A stretch of 64,000 nucleotides of DNA from Agrobacterium larrymoorei (GTDB taxonomy: Bacteria > Pseudomonadota > Alphaproteobacteria > Rhizobiales > Rhizobiaceae), in the NCBI RefSeq assembly GCF_005145045.1, contig NZ_CP039692.1:947501-1011500 (forward strand), written 5' to 3'. The position numbers were made by a program, and so were the translations under genes. This document shows positions 43,530 to 52,960 of the stretch, in pieces (positions within the stretch are counted from its first letter, which is position 1; each line of letters starts with the position of its first letter). The notes under the pieces are model-generated. The model worked only from the letters and a program-made list of their open reading frames with translations, was not told the DNA's origin and searched no databases.

Positions 43530-44995
43530 TGCTGGCCCCGCGCACCAGTGTCATTCAACATCTGGGCTTTCGACAGCTCCTGAATTCGACCGCGCATCAG
43601 ATACCACCCCCCAACAAGAGTCGGTGCGATGATGATAAGCGATCCAACGGTCCAAGTGCCCGCCGGATAATCGAATGCCATCAGCACCAGAACACCAAAA
43701 AGGAAGACAAGCGTAAGGATGCCCGTGTAAGGCGCGCCGATCATGCTGAATTCCGGACGCTGCATCTTCCCCTGCCGGGACAGATGCCACAGCTTGAGCT
43801 GGCATAACACGATGACGCCCCATGCGCAAATGATACCCAGTGCGGCGAGATTGAGTGCGATTTCAAATGCTTCCGCCGGAACGATGGCGTTGAGAATGAC
43901 GCCGAGCACGGTAACGACTGCCGTCACCGCAATACCGCCATATGGCACGCCTGCCTTGTTCATCTTGGCAAGCGCTGCCGGAGCAGAACCCGAAACCGCC
44001 ATGGAATGCAGGATGCGGCCTGTCGAATAAAGACCGGCATTCAGCGACGAAAGCACCGCCGTCAGAACGACGAGGTTCATGACGATATCCGCACCTTCGA
44101 TACCAATGGAGCCGAAGAAGGTCACGAACGGGCTCTCGCCAGCCTTATAGGCCGTGTAAGGCAGAAGCAGCGTCAGCAGCAGAACCGAACCGACATAGAA
44201 AACCAGCAGGCGGAAAACCACGGTGCGGATTGCGCCAGGGATGACCTTGCGCGGGTCTTCAGTTTCGCCAGCAGTCGTTCCGATCAATTCGATGGACGCA
44301 TAGGCAAACAGAACACCCTGAATGATGATGAAGGCTGGCAGGATGCCATTGGGGAAGAAACCACCATTATCGGAAATCAGGCTGAAGCCGGTAACATGGC
44401 CTTCGATCGGCGTGCCGAAAATGACGAAGTAAACACCGACGATGAGGAAGGTGAACAGCGCCACGACCTTGATCAGGCTGAACCAGAACTCAAGTTCACC
44501 GAACACCTTGACCGACAGCATGTTCATGCCAAGCACGATAATGAGCGCGCTAAGTGCAAAGACCCACTGGTCGATGCCCTGCATCCACGGCACATATTGC
44601 TTGAAGAAATTCATGTAGAGGGCGACGGCGGTCACATCCGCAACCGATGTCATGGCCCAGTTCATCCAGTACATCCAGCCTACGGCAAAGGCCATCTTCT
44701 CGCCGTAGAATTCACGGGCGTAGGAAACGAAAGAACCGGATGTCGGGCGATGCATGATCAGCTCGCCAAGTGCGCGAAGCACGAGGAAAGCGAAGAATCC
44801 GCAGAGCGCGTAAACGAAAATGAGCGCTGGTCCGGCAACGGCAAGACGCCCGCCTGCGCCAAGGAAAAGCCCGGTGCCGATGGCGCCGCCAATGGCGATC
44901 ATCTGAATTTGCCGTGGCTTGAGCGCCTTGTGATAGCCAAGGTCTTCCTGAATTTCGACCTGACGTTCTCTATTTGCTTGATTTACATTATCCAC
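43526..44995 (-). CDS. ansP: Amino acid permease (AnsP-like, APC superfamily)
   Basis: A 489-residue permease with twelve hydrophobic helices, opening with [27 protein letters not shown], the APC signature. It probably imports asparagine, given the cotranscribed asparaginase. The GTG at 44995 has GGAGGAG 7 nt upstream; an ATG at 45028 would add 11 residues and has a poor SD. Divergent from aspA. The name by analogy with ansP of Rhizobium etli. Confidence 0.85.
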   Translation of the reverse strand: MDNVNQANRERQVEIQEDLGYHKALKPRQIQMIAIGGAIGTGLFLGAGGRLAVAGPALIFVYALCGFFAFLVLRALGELIMHRPTSGSFVSYAREFYGEKMAFAVGWMYWMNWAMTSVADVTAVALYMNFFKQYVPWMQGIDQWVFALSALIIVLGMNMLSVKVFGELEFWFSLIKVVALFTFLIVGVYFVIFGTPIEGHVTGFSLISDNGGFFPNGILPAFIIIQGVLFAYASIELIGTTAGETEDPRKVIPGAIRTVVFRLLVFYVGSVLLLTLLLPYTAYKAGESPFVTFFGSIGIEGADIVMNLVVLTAVLSSLNAGLYSTGRILHSMAVSGSAPAALAKMNKAGVPYGGIAVTAVVTVLGVILNAIVPAEAFEIALNLAALGIICAWGVIVLCQLKLWHLSRQGKMQRPEFSMIGAPYTGILTLVFLFGVLVLMAFDYPAGTWTVGSLIIIAPTLVGGWYLMRGRIQELSKAQMLNDTGARGQQ

Positions 44996-45132
44996 TGGTG
45001 TCGCTCCTCCCTCAGAGCTATTTTCCATCAGTTTGATCCGTCAGCCATCGATTGAGGCTTGACGGCAATATTGATCTTTCGGCTTGGAAGCCATCAATTT
45101 CAGGGGCTAAATGTGCCCCGCTGTAATGCTGT

Positions 45133-45238
45133 ATGACAGATTTTTCGACCCATTAATGATCCTCCAAGGCCGCGTCAACCCTCATCCCCACCATTGACCT
45201 ATCCGTTCGCGCAAGATATCACAAGCAAAATCTGTCAT
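45133..45238. promoter_or_regulatory. Inverted 12-bp repeats in the ansP-aspA intergenic region
   Basis: ATGACAGATTTT (45133-45144) and its exact inverse AAAATCTGTCAT (45227-45238), 82 bp apart, one near each divergent promoter. A likely binding site for the GntR-family protein encoded beyond aspA. The aspA start at 45237 would overlap the repeat, which argues for the downstream start. Confidence 0.55.
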
Positions 45239-45278
45239 GCAGCTTTACAGATTTTATGTGATCGACTTGGAGGAAGAA

Positions 45279-46709
45279 GTGATCGATATGCGTCAGGAAA
45301 AAGATTTACTGGGCCCGAAGGACATTCCGGTTGAGGCTTATTGGGGGGTTCACACCGCGCGCGCAGCGGAGAATTTTCAGATAACCGGAACGACGATCAG
45401 CCGTTTTCCCTATCTCATCCGTGGGCTGACCTTCGTGAAGGAAGCGGCGGCACGCGCCAATCATGAACTTGGCCTGATCGATCAGCTCAAGCTCGACGCC
45501 ATCATTCAGGCTTGCCGGGAAATTCGCGACGGCGCACTGCATGACCAGTTCATCGTAGACGTTATTCAAGGCGGTGCGGGCACATCCACCAACATGAATG
45601 CGAATGAGGTGATCGCCAACCGAGCGCTGGAAATTCTTGGGCACATCAAGGGTGATTACAAGCACCTGCACCCCAACGACCACGTCAATCTTAGCCAGTC
45701 CACCAACGATGCCTATCCGACCGCCATCAACGTCGCACTGATCGAATCCATCGATGAGCTCGCAGCCTCGATGCTCGTACTTCAGGATGCCTTCGAGCGG
45801 AAGGCGCGGGAGTTCGACGGCATTCTAAAAGTGGGACGCACGCAGTTGCAGGACGCCGTGCCCATGACGCTCGGTCAGGAATTCCGCACCTTCGCCGTAA
45901 TGCTGGGAGAGGATCGCTCCCGGCTGATCGAATCCGCTGCCCTCATACACGAGATCAATCTCGGCGCGACCGCCATCGGCACCGGCTTGAACGCGCCCGC
46001 CGGTTATGCCGCACTGGCCTGCAAGCATCTGGTTCAACTGACAGGAAGACCGCTGGTCACCGCCAGCGACCTGATCGAAGCAACGCAGGATCCGGGTGCC
46101 TTCGTGCATCTTTCCGGCGTGCTGAAGCGGGTCGCCGTCAAGCTTTCCAAGACGTGCAACGATCTGCGTCTGCTATCGTCCGGGCCGCGCGCGGGCATCG
46201 GAGAGATCAATCTGCCACCGGTTCAGGCGGGCTCCAGTATCATGCCGGGCAAGGTCAATCCGGTCATTCCCGAAGTGGTCAACCAGGTCGCTTTTGCCGT
46301 CATCGGTAACGATATCACCGTGACCATGGCGGCAGAGGGTGGGCAGCTTCAGCTGAATGCCTTCGAGCCGATCATCGTCAAGGCGTTGTCGGAAAGCATT
46401 GCGCAGCTTAGCGCCGCCTGCCGCACGCTTGCTGAACGCTGCGTCGATGGCATTACCGCCAATATCGATATCATGGCCAGACGCCTGGAAGAATCCATCG
46501 GCATTGCGACGGCACTCAATCCATTGATCGGCTATTATGCCGCAACGGAAGTGGCACGCGAGGCATTGGCCAGCGGCCGAACGGTGCCGCAGGTGGTTCT
46601 TGAAAAGGGCTATATGAGCGCGGAGCAGCTAATCGAAGCGCTGAGGCCGGAATTGCTGGCGAATATTTCGGCACCCATACCGCCGAGCGTGGCCAAACCA
46701 GCCGCATAA
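45279..46709 (+). CDS. aspA: Aspartate ammonia-lyase (aspartase)
   Basis: Splits aspartate into fumarate and ammonia. A roughly 476-residue member of the fumarase/aspartase family with the signature GSSIMPGKVNPVIPE (about 320) and the TSTNMNANEVIANRALE segment. The GTG at 45279 has GGAGGA just upstream; ATG at 45288 is also possible. The ATG at 45237 is rejected as it lies within an operator repeat. With ansA and ansP it converts asparagine to fumarate. Confidence 0.92.
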   Translation: MIDMRQEKDLLGPKDIPVEAYWGVHTARAAENFQITGTTISRFPYLIRGLTFVKEAAARANHELGLIDQLKLDAIIQACREIRDGALHDQFIVDVIQGGAGTSTNMNANEVIANRALEILGHIKGDYKHLHPNDHVNLSQSTNDAYPTAINVALIESIDELAASMLVLQDAFERKAREFDGILKVGRTQLQDAVPMTLGQEFRTFAVMLGEDRSRLIESAALIHEINLGATAIGTGLNAPAGYAALACKHLVQLTGRPLVTASDLIEATQDPGAFVHLSGVLKRVAVKLSKTCNDLRLLSSGPRAGIGEINLPPVQAGSSIMPGKVNPVIPEVVNQVAFAVIGNDITVTMAAEGGQLQLNAFEPIIVKALSESIAQLSAACRTLAERCVDGITANIDIMARRLEESIGIATALNPLIGYYAATEVAREALASGRTVPQVVLEKGYMSAEQLIEALRPELLANISAPIPPSVAKPAA

Positions 46710-46755
46710 TTAAATTGGGAACTCTGTCGGAGGGTACATCACTCTCCGGCGGAGA

Positions 46756-47469
46756 TCACGCCGACTTGGTATCGTCACCCATAATGGCCGTGACAACCTG
46801 CTTCACCTTGCCGAGATGGGCTTCCATGGCGTTGCGCGCCGCCTCATCCGATCCGGCGGCAATCGCCTCCGCGATCACCCGATGCTCGACATTCGATGCA
46901 ACACGCCGATGCGCCATCAGATTGAGCAACTCCGATTGCTGGCTGACCGATTCGCGCGCATCCGCCACGACTTTGGCAAACAGCGAATTGCCGGATGCCT
47001 GCGCGATGGCGCTGTGAAATTCCGAATCCAGACGCACCCATTTGTGGGGATCTTGCTGCGCATCCATTGCATCGCAGAGCTTCAAAATATGCGCCAACTG
47101 CGCATCCGTCTTGCGAAGTGCTGCCCAACCGGCTGCGGGCACTTCGATGAAGGGACGTGCCTCCATCAGATCCCGGGCGGAATAGCCGCCGTAACGCAGT
47201 TCATTGCGCGGAGAATCTGTCAGAACGAATGTGCCACTGCCCGTGCGCGTCTGCGTCATGCCCAGCGTCTGTAGCGACCGCAGCGCCTCCCGAACGATGG
47301 GTCGGCTGACACCATAACGCCCTGCCAGATGCGTCTCGGAAGGCAAACGCGTGCCCACCGTCAACCGTCCTGAAACGATGGCTGACCGCAAATCCTCAAA
47401 TACCGATTCCGCCGCATTCTTACGGCTCACCGGGTTCGCCTCGTATATCCAATCCGCCCCTGCACTCAT
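46756..47469 (-). CDS. GntR/FadR-family regulator (FCD domain)
   Basis: A 237-residue regulator: N-terminal GntR winged HTH (VFEDLRSAIVSGRLTVGTRLPSETHLAGRYGVSRPIVREALRSLQTLGM, about 23-72) and an all-helical FCD ligand domain (about 100-225). Convergent with aspA. The ATG at 47469 has GGAAAGG 8 nt upstream. It likely controls the ansPA and aspA genes via the inverted repeats at 45133 and 45227; in R. etli the counterpart is AnsR. Assignment by context. Confidence 0.82.
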   Translation of the reverse strand: MSAGADWIYEANPVSRKNAAESVFEDLRSAIVSGRLTVGTRLPSETHLAGRYGVSRPIVREALRSLQTLGMTQTRTGSGTFVLTDSPRNELRYGGYSARDLMEARPFIEVPAAGWAALRKTDAQLAHILKLCDAMDAQQDPHKWVRLDSEFHSAIAQASGNSLFAKVVADARESVSQQSELLNLMAHRRVASNVEHRVIAEAIAAGSDEAARNAMEAHLGKVKQVVTAIMGDDTKSA

Positions 47470-47630
47470 ATTATCAACCTTTCCAAACATAGGATATTTG
47501 TCAAGGAGGTCCGCACCGGGAAAGCGTGGACGGCAACAATAAAGAAGCCCACAAAACCATCAATAAGCCTAAACTTTAGTCATGATGAAAAAGATTGCAT
47601 TTATTTGTGCGCTGCGTCATTGATGCTGGC

Positions 47631-48218
47631 ATGACGCTGCGCGACCTTACTATTCTTGTCATCGATGAAAACGCCATTCGCGCCTCGATTATCGAGGAGG
47701 GATTGCGCGAGGCGGGGCATATGCGCGTGACCGTCATTCACGAGGTCAACGGCGTTGCGCGCACCATCGAAACATTGCAGCCGGACGTGATCGTCATCGA
47801 TCTCGAAAACCCGAACCGGGACATGATGGAGCACCTGTTCCAGCTGACCCGCACCGTCAGCCGTCCGATTGCCATGTTCGTGGATCGCTCCGATACCGCC
47901 TCCATCGAGGCCGCTGTTGAAGCGGGCGTTTCGGCTTACATAGTGGATGGGCTGAAAAAGGAGCGAGTGAAGCCGATCCTCGATATGGCCGTCAGCCGCT
48001 TCAATGCCTTCAGCCGCCTGCAAAGGGAATTGGCGGAAGCGAAATCGGCCCTTGAAGAGCGCAAGGTCATCGAGCGTGCCAAGGGAATTTTGATGAAGAT
48101 GCGAGGCCTTTCCGAAGAGGAAGCCTTTGCCCTGCTGCGCCAAACCGCAATGAACGAGAAGAAGAAGCTGTCCGAGATCGCGCAAAGCGTGGTCACGGCT
48201 GCCGGATTGCTGATGTAA
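47631..48218 (+). CDS. nasT: NasT, ANTAR-domain antiterminator
   Basis: A 195-residue protein: a receiver-like domain (about 5-120, LTILVIDENAIRASIIEEGL, phospho-acceptor region PDVIVIDLENPNR) and a C-terminal ANTAR RNA-binding domain (ALEERKVIERAKGILMKMRGLSEEEAFALLRQTAMNEKKKLSEIAQSVV). NasT binds two-hairpin leader RNAs and lets polymerase read through a terminator; it is held by NasS until nitrate is present. The leader before nrtA (49711-49818) shows such a target. The start is uncertain; 47595 would add 12 residues. Confidence 0.9.
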   Translation: MTLRDLTILVIDENAIRASIIEEGLREAGHMRVTVIHEVNGVARTIETLQPDVIVIDLENPNRDMMEHLFQLTRTVSRPIAMFVDRSDTASIEAAVEAGVSAYIVDGLKKERVKPILDMAVSRFNAFSRLQRELAEAKSALEERKVIERAKGILMKMRGLSEEEAFALLRQTAMNEKKKLSEIAQSVVTAAGLLM

Positions 48219-48248
48219 CCGGCAGACACTGGACAAGGAGCGAATGCC

Positions 48249-49511
48249 ATGACGGTAATTGATGATCTCAAGGCCAACCAATCCGGCCTCGCCGCGCCAG
48301 CCTTGAGCGGCAATGACCGGCAGCGGACGCTGCGGGCAGGCTTCATTCCGCTGGTGGATGCATCCGTCCTGATCGCCGCCGCTGAATTCGGCTTTGCAGA
48401 GAAGGAAGGGCTGAAGCTCGATCTGGTAAAGGATGTTTCTTGGGCCAATGTCCGTGACCGGCTTGCCTTCCGCCAGTTCGATATCGCCCACATGCTGTCT
48501 CCAATGCCTGTCGCCTCCATGCTCGGCCTCGGCTCCAATCCATCCCCTACGATCACACCCTTTTCGCTTGGTCGTGGCGGCAATGCCATCACGCTTTCCA
48601 CGCGCCTGTTCGAGCGAATGCAGACGCTGACAGGCCTTTCTGCCACGGCTGGCGCGCTCGAAAATGCGCAGAGCTTGAAGCGCGTGCTGGATGACATGCG
48701 GGCAAGAGGCGAAGCCGCGCTTACGCTTGGCATGACCTACCCCTTCTCCTCTCACAATTACGAGTTCCGCTACTGGCTGGCCGCTGGCGGTATTCACCCG
48801 GATAAGGATGTGAAGCTGGTCGTCGTGCCTCCGCCCTTGACTTCCGATGCACTGGCCGCAGGCGCTATCGATGGCTTCTGCGTCGGCGCGCCATGGAACA
48901 TGATTGCCTGCGAGCGCGGTGTCGGCAAGATCGTAGCGGCAAAGCAGGACATCTGGCCCTCCGCACCGGAAAAAGTTATCGGCATGCGGCCGGATTGGGC
49001 GGATACGCAGCAGGAAAGCGTAGCGCGATTGCTGGTAGCGCTGGATGCCGCCGCCCGCTGGTGCGACAGGCCAGAAAACCGTGACGACCTGAGCGCCGCG
49101 CTCGCCGATCCCCGCTACATTGGCGCTCCCCAAGATATTATCCGCCGCGTCCTCGGCGGTGAATTCAGCATCGACAGCCTCGGCAACCGCCGGGTCATCG
49201 ACAACTATTTCCAGTTCCACGATCGAAACGCCAACTACCCTCGCCCCGGTCAGGCGCTGTGGATATACAGCCAGATGATCCGCTGGGGGCAGACGACCTT
49301 TTCGCAGGACGGCGTGACAGCAGCTTCATCCGCCTACCGGCCCGATATCTATCGCACTGCCCTCGGCACCGCATCTGCGCCGGATATGGAGAGCGCAAGC
49401 GAGCCGTTCATGGACGGAATCTCCTTCGATCCAGCCAATATCGAAGCCTATGTCGAACGCTTTCCCGTCAGGAATCTACCGTCCGAAGGCGTGGAAAACG
49501 GCGATAGCTGA
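48249..49511 (+). CDS. nasS: NasS, cytosolic nitrate sensor
   Basis: A 420-residue protein of the NrtA/CmpA nitrate-binding family but with no signal peptide, which fits the NasS sensor. Motifs RAGFIPLVDASVLIAAAEFGFAEKEGL, DIAHMLSPMPVASMLG and LAAGAIDGFCVGAPWN line the pocket. Apo-NasS binds NasT; nitrate releases it. AAGGAG is 8 nt upstream of the ATG. The gene is 30 bp after nasT. Confidence 0.92.
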   Translation: MTVIDDLKANQSGLAAPALSGNDRQRTLRAGFIPLVDASVLIAAAEFGFAEKEGLKLDLVKDVSWANVRDRLAFRQFDIAHMLSPMPVASMLGLGSNPSPTITPFSLGRGGNAITLSTRLFERMQTLTGLSATAGALENAQSLKRVLDDMRARGEAALTLGMTYPFSSHNYEFRYWLAAGGIHPDKDVKLVVVPPPLTSDALAAGAIDGFCVGAPWNMIACERGVGKIVAAKQDIWPSAPEKVIGMRPDWADTQQESVARLLVALDAAARWCDRPENRDDLSAALADPRYIGAPQDIIRRVLGGEFSIDSLGNRRVIDNYFQFHDRNANYPRPGQALWIYSQMIRWGQTTFSQDGVTAASSAYRPDIYRTALGTASAPDMESASEPFMDGISFDPANIEAYVERFPVRNLPSEGVENGDS

Positions 49512-49518
49512 TACGCAT

Positions 49519-49541
49519 GCTGCGCAAAATTGAAGCGCAGC
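49519..49541. other. Inverted repeat after nasS
   Basis: GCTGCGC / GCGCAGC, exact, separated by 9 nt, starting 7 nt after the nasS stop. It may be a hairpin (nasS transcript end; no T run follows) or a regulator site for the sigma-54 promoter downstream. Does not match the usual NtrC consensus. Confidence 0.4.
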
Positions 49542-49656
49542 CATAAATCCAGAGCTTAAATTATAATCCAAAATTCTTCGGCTCAAAAAACAAGCACTAC
49601 TGTAGCCATCATTAATTTCCACACAATTACAGAACTTTACCGCCTAAAATCAAAAC

Positions 49657-49672
49657 TGGCACGGTGCTTGCA
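49657..49672 (+). promoter_or_regulatory. Sigma-54 (RpoN) promoter of the nitrate operon
   Basis: TGGCAC (49657-49662), 5-nt spacer, TTGCA (49668-49672), an exact match to the -24/-12 consensus. Transcription would start near 49683, just before the ANTAR-type leader. Fits nitrogen-limited control by NtrC. Confidence 0.85.
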
Positions 49673-49710
49673 TTTCATAATTCGCTCGGGTCAACGGCGA
49701 TCAAAGCAGC

Positions 49711-49818
49711 AGGGCGCGCGATAAGCGCCTTCATACGACACAGACGTCGCAAGGTTTGCAGCCCGGAACTCTCCTCCCGTTCCGATGGCAGCAACACCGA
49801 GCGGCGTTTTTTTATTTT
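49711..49818 (+). promoter_or_regulatory. NasT (ANTAR) antitermination leader of nrtABC-nirBD-nasA
   Basis: First hairpin AGGGCGC / GCGCCTT (49711-49731, 7-nt loop); second hairpin CGAC-ACAGAC-GTCG (49736-49749), whose hexaloop has A at position 1 and G at position 4, the ANTAR target rule. Then a terminator: CGTCGC (49745-49750) pairs with GCGGCG (49801-49806) around an inner CGGAAC / GTTCCG stem, and is followed by TTTTTTTATTTT. The terminator's 5' arm overlaps the second hairpin, so the two folds exclude each other. Confidence 0.8.
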
Positions 49819-49875
49819 CGGCCTTCGCACAAGGACACGCCACCCAAGAGGCGGCCAAAAAAGGGGAACAAGCGC

Positions 49876-51174
49876 ATGAAAAAAATGCTTTCCAGTTCGA
49901 TCAGCCGCCGCGCGATCCTGAAGACTTCTGCCACTGCGGCGCTCATCACCGCCGTTCGCACCGCGTTCCCATCCGGCGCCTTTGCTGCGACATCCGAGCC
50001 GGAAGTCAAAGGCGCGAAGCTCGGCTTTATCGCCCTCACCGACGCGGCTCCGTTGATCGTCGCTTCTGAAAAAGGCCTCTTCGCCAAGCACGGCATGCCG
50101 GATGTCGAAGTTCTCAAGCAGGCATCCTGGGGCGCGACGCGCGACAATCTGGTTCTCGGCGGCGCTGCCAACGGTATCGATGGCGCGCATATTTTGACGC
50201 CAATGCCGTACCTCATCCACACCGGCAAAGTGACGCAAAACAATGTGCCGGTGCCGATGGCAATACTTGCGCGCCTGAATCTCGACAGCCAGGGCATTTC
50301 CGTTGCCAAGGAATATGCCGATACCGGCGTTCAGCTGGATGCCTCCAGGCTAAAGGCAGCTTTCGAAAAGAAGAAGGCCGAAGGCAAGGAAATCAAGGCG
50401 GCCATGACCTTCCCCGGTGGCACGCATGATCTGTGGATTCGCTACTGGCTGGCCGCTGGCGGCATCGATCCGGACAAGGATGTCTCCACCATCGTCGTTC
50501 CGCCGCCGCAGATGGTTGCCAATATGAAGGTCGGCAACATGGACGTCTTCTGTGTGGGCGAGCCGTGGAACGAGCAGCTCGTCAATCAGGGCATCGGCTT
50601 CACCGCCTGTACCACCGGCGAGCTTTGGAAGGGCCACCCGGAAAAGGCGCTCGGCATGCGCGCCGACTGGATCGAGAAGAACCCGAATGCCGCCAAGGCA
50701 ATCCTCATGGCCGTGATGGAAGCGCAGCAATGGTGCGACAGCATGGACAACAAGGAGGAAATGTCCGCGATCCTCGGCAAGCGCCAATGGTTCAACGTTC
50801 CGCCGAAGGATGTGCTGGGCCGCCTAAAGGGCGACATCAATTACGGTAATGGCCGCGTTGCCCACGGCACCGATCTCCAGATGAAGTTCTGGAAGGACGG
50901 CGCATCCTATCCGTTCCAGAGCCATGACAGCTGGTTCCTTGCCGAAAACATCCGCTGGGGCAAGCTGCCTGCTACCACCGACATCAAAACATTGGTCGGT
51001 CAGGTGAACCGCGAAGACCTGTGGCGCGCAGCGGCAAAAGACCTCGGCGTGGCGGCAGCGGATATTCCAGCTTCGCCATCGCGCGGCAAGGAAACCTTCT
51101 TTGACGGAAAGGTCTTCGACCCGGAAAACCCATCCGCCTATCTCGAAAGCCTCAGCATCAAGGCCGCCTCCTGA
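49876..51174 (+). CDS. nrtA: Periplasmic nitrate-binding protein NrtA
   Basis: A 432-residue exported nitrate/nitrite binding protein with a Tat-type signal (MKKMLSSSISRRAILKTSATAALITA), followed by KLGFIALTDAAPLIVASEKGLFAKHG and DGAHILTPMPYLIHTG. Differs from NasS by its signal. AAGGGGAA 6-7 nt before the ATG. An in-frame extension to 49756 falls inside the terminator leader and is rejected. Confidence 0.93.
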   Translation: MKKMLSSSISRRAILKTSATAALITAVRTAFPSGAFAATSEPEVKGAKLGFIALTDAAPLIVASEKGLFAKHGMPDVEVLKQASWGATRDNLVLGGAANGIDGAHILTPMPYLIHTGKVTQNNVPVPMAILARLNLDSQGISVAKEYADTGVQLDASRLKAAFEKKKAEGKEIKAAMTFPGGTHDLWIRYWLAAGGIDPDKDVSTIVVPPPQMVANMKVGNMDVFCVGEPWNEQLVNQGIGFTACTTGELWKGHPEKALGMRADWIEKNPNAAKAILMAVMEAQQWCDSMDNKEEMSAILGKRQWFNVPPKDVLGRLKGDINYGNGRVAHGTDLQMKFWKDGASYPFQSHDSWFLAENIRWGKLPATTDIKTLVGQVNREDLWRAAAKDLGVAAADIPASPSRGKETFFDGKVFDPENPSAYLESLSIKAAS

Positions 51175-51249
51175 GCCGCTTTGGCCCCTCGATGAGAGGG
51201 GCCCAAAAGCGCTTGAGAAAAACAAATGACCGGAAACAGGACTTAAACA

Positions 51250-52146
51250 ATGACCGCAACAGCCCGCAAGACAGACAGTACGGCCATGACCGCCGCCCTC
51301 TCGAAAGGCGGTACCGTCATTGCCATTCAACGCCGCCCTGCCCCGGCTTTGCCCTTGAAGAAGATCGGCCTTGCGGTGGCACGCAATGTCATCCCGCCGC
51401 TGGTCGTGCTGGTGGCGATGCTAGGCGTCTGGCAGTTGCTCTGTTCCAGCCCCGGCGCAACGCTGCCGCCGCCAAGCCAGGTGTTTCAGGAAAGCTATGA
51501 CCTGATCGCCTATCCGTTCTTCGTCTACGGCTCGCAGGATATCGGCCTTGGCTGGCGCGTTCTGGTGTCGCTGGAGCGCGTGGCTTACGGCTTCGGCCTC
51601 GCAGCGGTCGCAGGTGTCATCATGGGTGCGATCATCGGCCAGTCCGTCTGGGCCATGCGCGGTCTCGACCCGATCTTTCAGGTGCTGCGCACCGTGCCGC
51701 CGCTGGCATGGCTGCCGCTTTCGCTAGCCGCTTTTCAGGATAGCAATCCATCCGCGATTTTCGTGATCTTCATCACCTCCATCTGGCCGGTCATCATCAA
51801 CACTGCCGTTGGCGTGCGCAACATTCCGCAGGATTACCGCAACGTGGCGCAGGTGCTGCGACTGAACCAGCTGGAATTCTTCTACAAGATCATGCTGCCA
51901 TCGGCTGCACCCTACATCTTCACCGGCCTTCGCATCGGCGTCGGCCTGTCGTGGCTCGCAATTGTCGCGGCTGAGATGCTGACGGGTGGCGTCGGCATCG
52001 GCTTCTTCATCTGGGATGCGTGGAATTCATCGCGCCTGCCCGACATCATCGTCGCACTCGCTTACATCGGCGTCGTCGGCTTCGTGCTGGACAAGCTGGT
52101 CGCGGCACTCGGCAAAATCATCACTCGCGGCGCAGCAGCGAACTAA
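51250..52146 (+). CDS. nrtB: Nitrate ABC transporter permease NrtB
   Basis: A 298-residue permease of the nitrate/taurine/sulfonate type with about six spans (first about 45-65) and the EAA loop [33 protein letters not shown] (about 197-225). Works with NrtA and NrtC. An AGGA 8 nt before the ATG. The last 20 residues lie 11 nt before nrtC. Confidence 0.92.
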   Translation: MTATARKTDSTAMTAALSKGGTVIAIQRRPAPALPLKKIGLAVARNVIPPLVVLVAMLGVWQLLCSSPGATLPPPSQVFQESYDLIAYPFFVYGSQDIGLGWRVLVSLERVAYGFGLAAVAGVIMGAIIGQSVWAMRGLDPIFQVLRTVPPLAWLPLSLAAFQDSNPSAIFVIFITSIWPVIINTAVGVRNIPQDYRNVAQVLRLNQLEFFYKIMLPSAAPYIFTGLRIGVGLSWLAIVAAEMLTGGVGIGFFIWDAWNSSRLPDIIVALAYIGVVGFVLDKLVAALGKIITRGAAAN

Positions 52147-52157
52147 GGGAGAGCATA

Positions 52158-52955
52158 ATGAGCGCTTATCTCAAGCTCGATCATATCGACAAATATTTCG
52201 ACAAGGGCGGCAGCCGCGCCGAGGTGCTGAAGGGCATCAACCTCACCATCGACAAGGGCGAATTCGTCTCCGTCATCGGCCATTCCGGCTGTGGCAAGTC
52301 CACCATGCTGAACCTCGTAGCGGGGCTGACCAAGGTTTCTTCCGGCGTCGTTCTGCTGGAAAACCGCGAGGTGAACGAGCCCGGCCCCGAGCGCGCGGTC
52401 GTGTTCCAGAACCACAGCCTGCTTCCGTGGCTGACGGTTTATGAAAACGTCAATATCGGCGTCGAGAAGGTTTTCCGCTACACCAAGTCCAAGGCCGAGC
52501 GGCATGACTGGGTGATGCGCAATCTCGACCTCGTGCAGATGGGACATGCCAAGGACAAGAAGCCGTCCGAAATTTCCGGTGGCATGAAGCAGCGTGTCGG
52601 CATTGCCCGGGCGCTTGCCATGGAACCGAAAATCCTGCTGCTGGACGAACCCTTCGGCGCGCTGGATGCCCTGACCCGCGCCCATCTGCAGGATGCGGTG
52701 ATGGAAATCCACGCCCGTCTCGGCAACACCATGATCATGATCACGCATGATGTGGATGAGGCGGTGCTGCTCTCCGACCGCATCGTGATGATGACCAACG
52801 GTCCCGCCGCTCACATCGGCGAAATTCTCGATGTGCCGCTCACGCGCCCACGCAACCGCATCGAGCTTGCCTCCGACCGAACCTACCTCAAATGCCGCGA
52901 AGCCTTGCTGAAGTTCCTCTACGAACGTCACCGCTTCGTCGAAGCTGCGGAGTAA
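52158..52955 (+). CDS. nrtC: Nitrate ABC transporter ATPase NrtC/NrtD
   Basis: A 265-residue ATPase: Walker [14 protein letters not shown] (about 44-52), signature [16 protein letters not shown] (about 139), Walker [13 protein letters not shown] (about 160). Lacks the NrtA-like C-terminal domain of cyanobacterial NrtC, so it is more like NrtD. The GGGAGAG 7 nt before 52158 fixes the start; the longer frame overlaps nrtB. Confidence 0.9.
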   Translation: MSAYLKLDHIDKYFDKGGSRAEVLKGINLTIDKGEFVSVIGHSGCGKSTMLNLVAGLTKVSSGVVLLENREVNEPGPERAVVFQNHSLLPWLTVYENVNIGVEKVFRYTKSKAERHDWVMRNLDLVQMGHAKDKKPSEISGGMKQRVGIARALAMEPKILLLDEPFGALDALTRAHLQDAVMEIHARLGNTMIMITHDVDEAVLLSDRIVMMTNGPAAHIGEILDVPLTRPRNRIELASDRTYLKCREALLKFLYERHRFVEAAE

Positions 52956-52960
52956 ACACC

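Noticed and set aside
47601-49220. 539-codon minus-strand frame opposite nasT and nasS
   Set aside because: Antisense to two well-supported genes; no domain is visible, and its long length follows from high GC content.
49519-49541. NtrC enhancer site
   Set aside because: The inverted repeat GCTGCGC...GCGCAGC does not fit the TGCACC...GGTGCA pattern, so it was not called an NtrC site.
49756-49875. Upstream in-frame extension of nrtA
   Set aside because: It lies inside the intrinsic terminator of the NasT leader, lacks a ribosome binding site, and would bury the Tat signal peptide.
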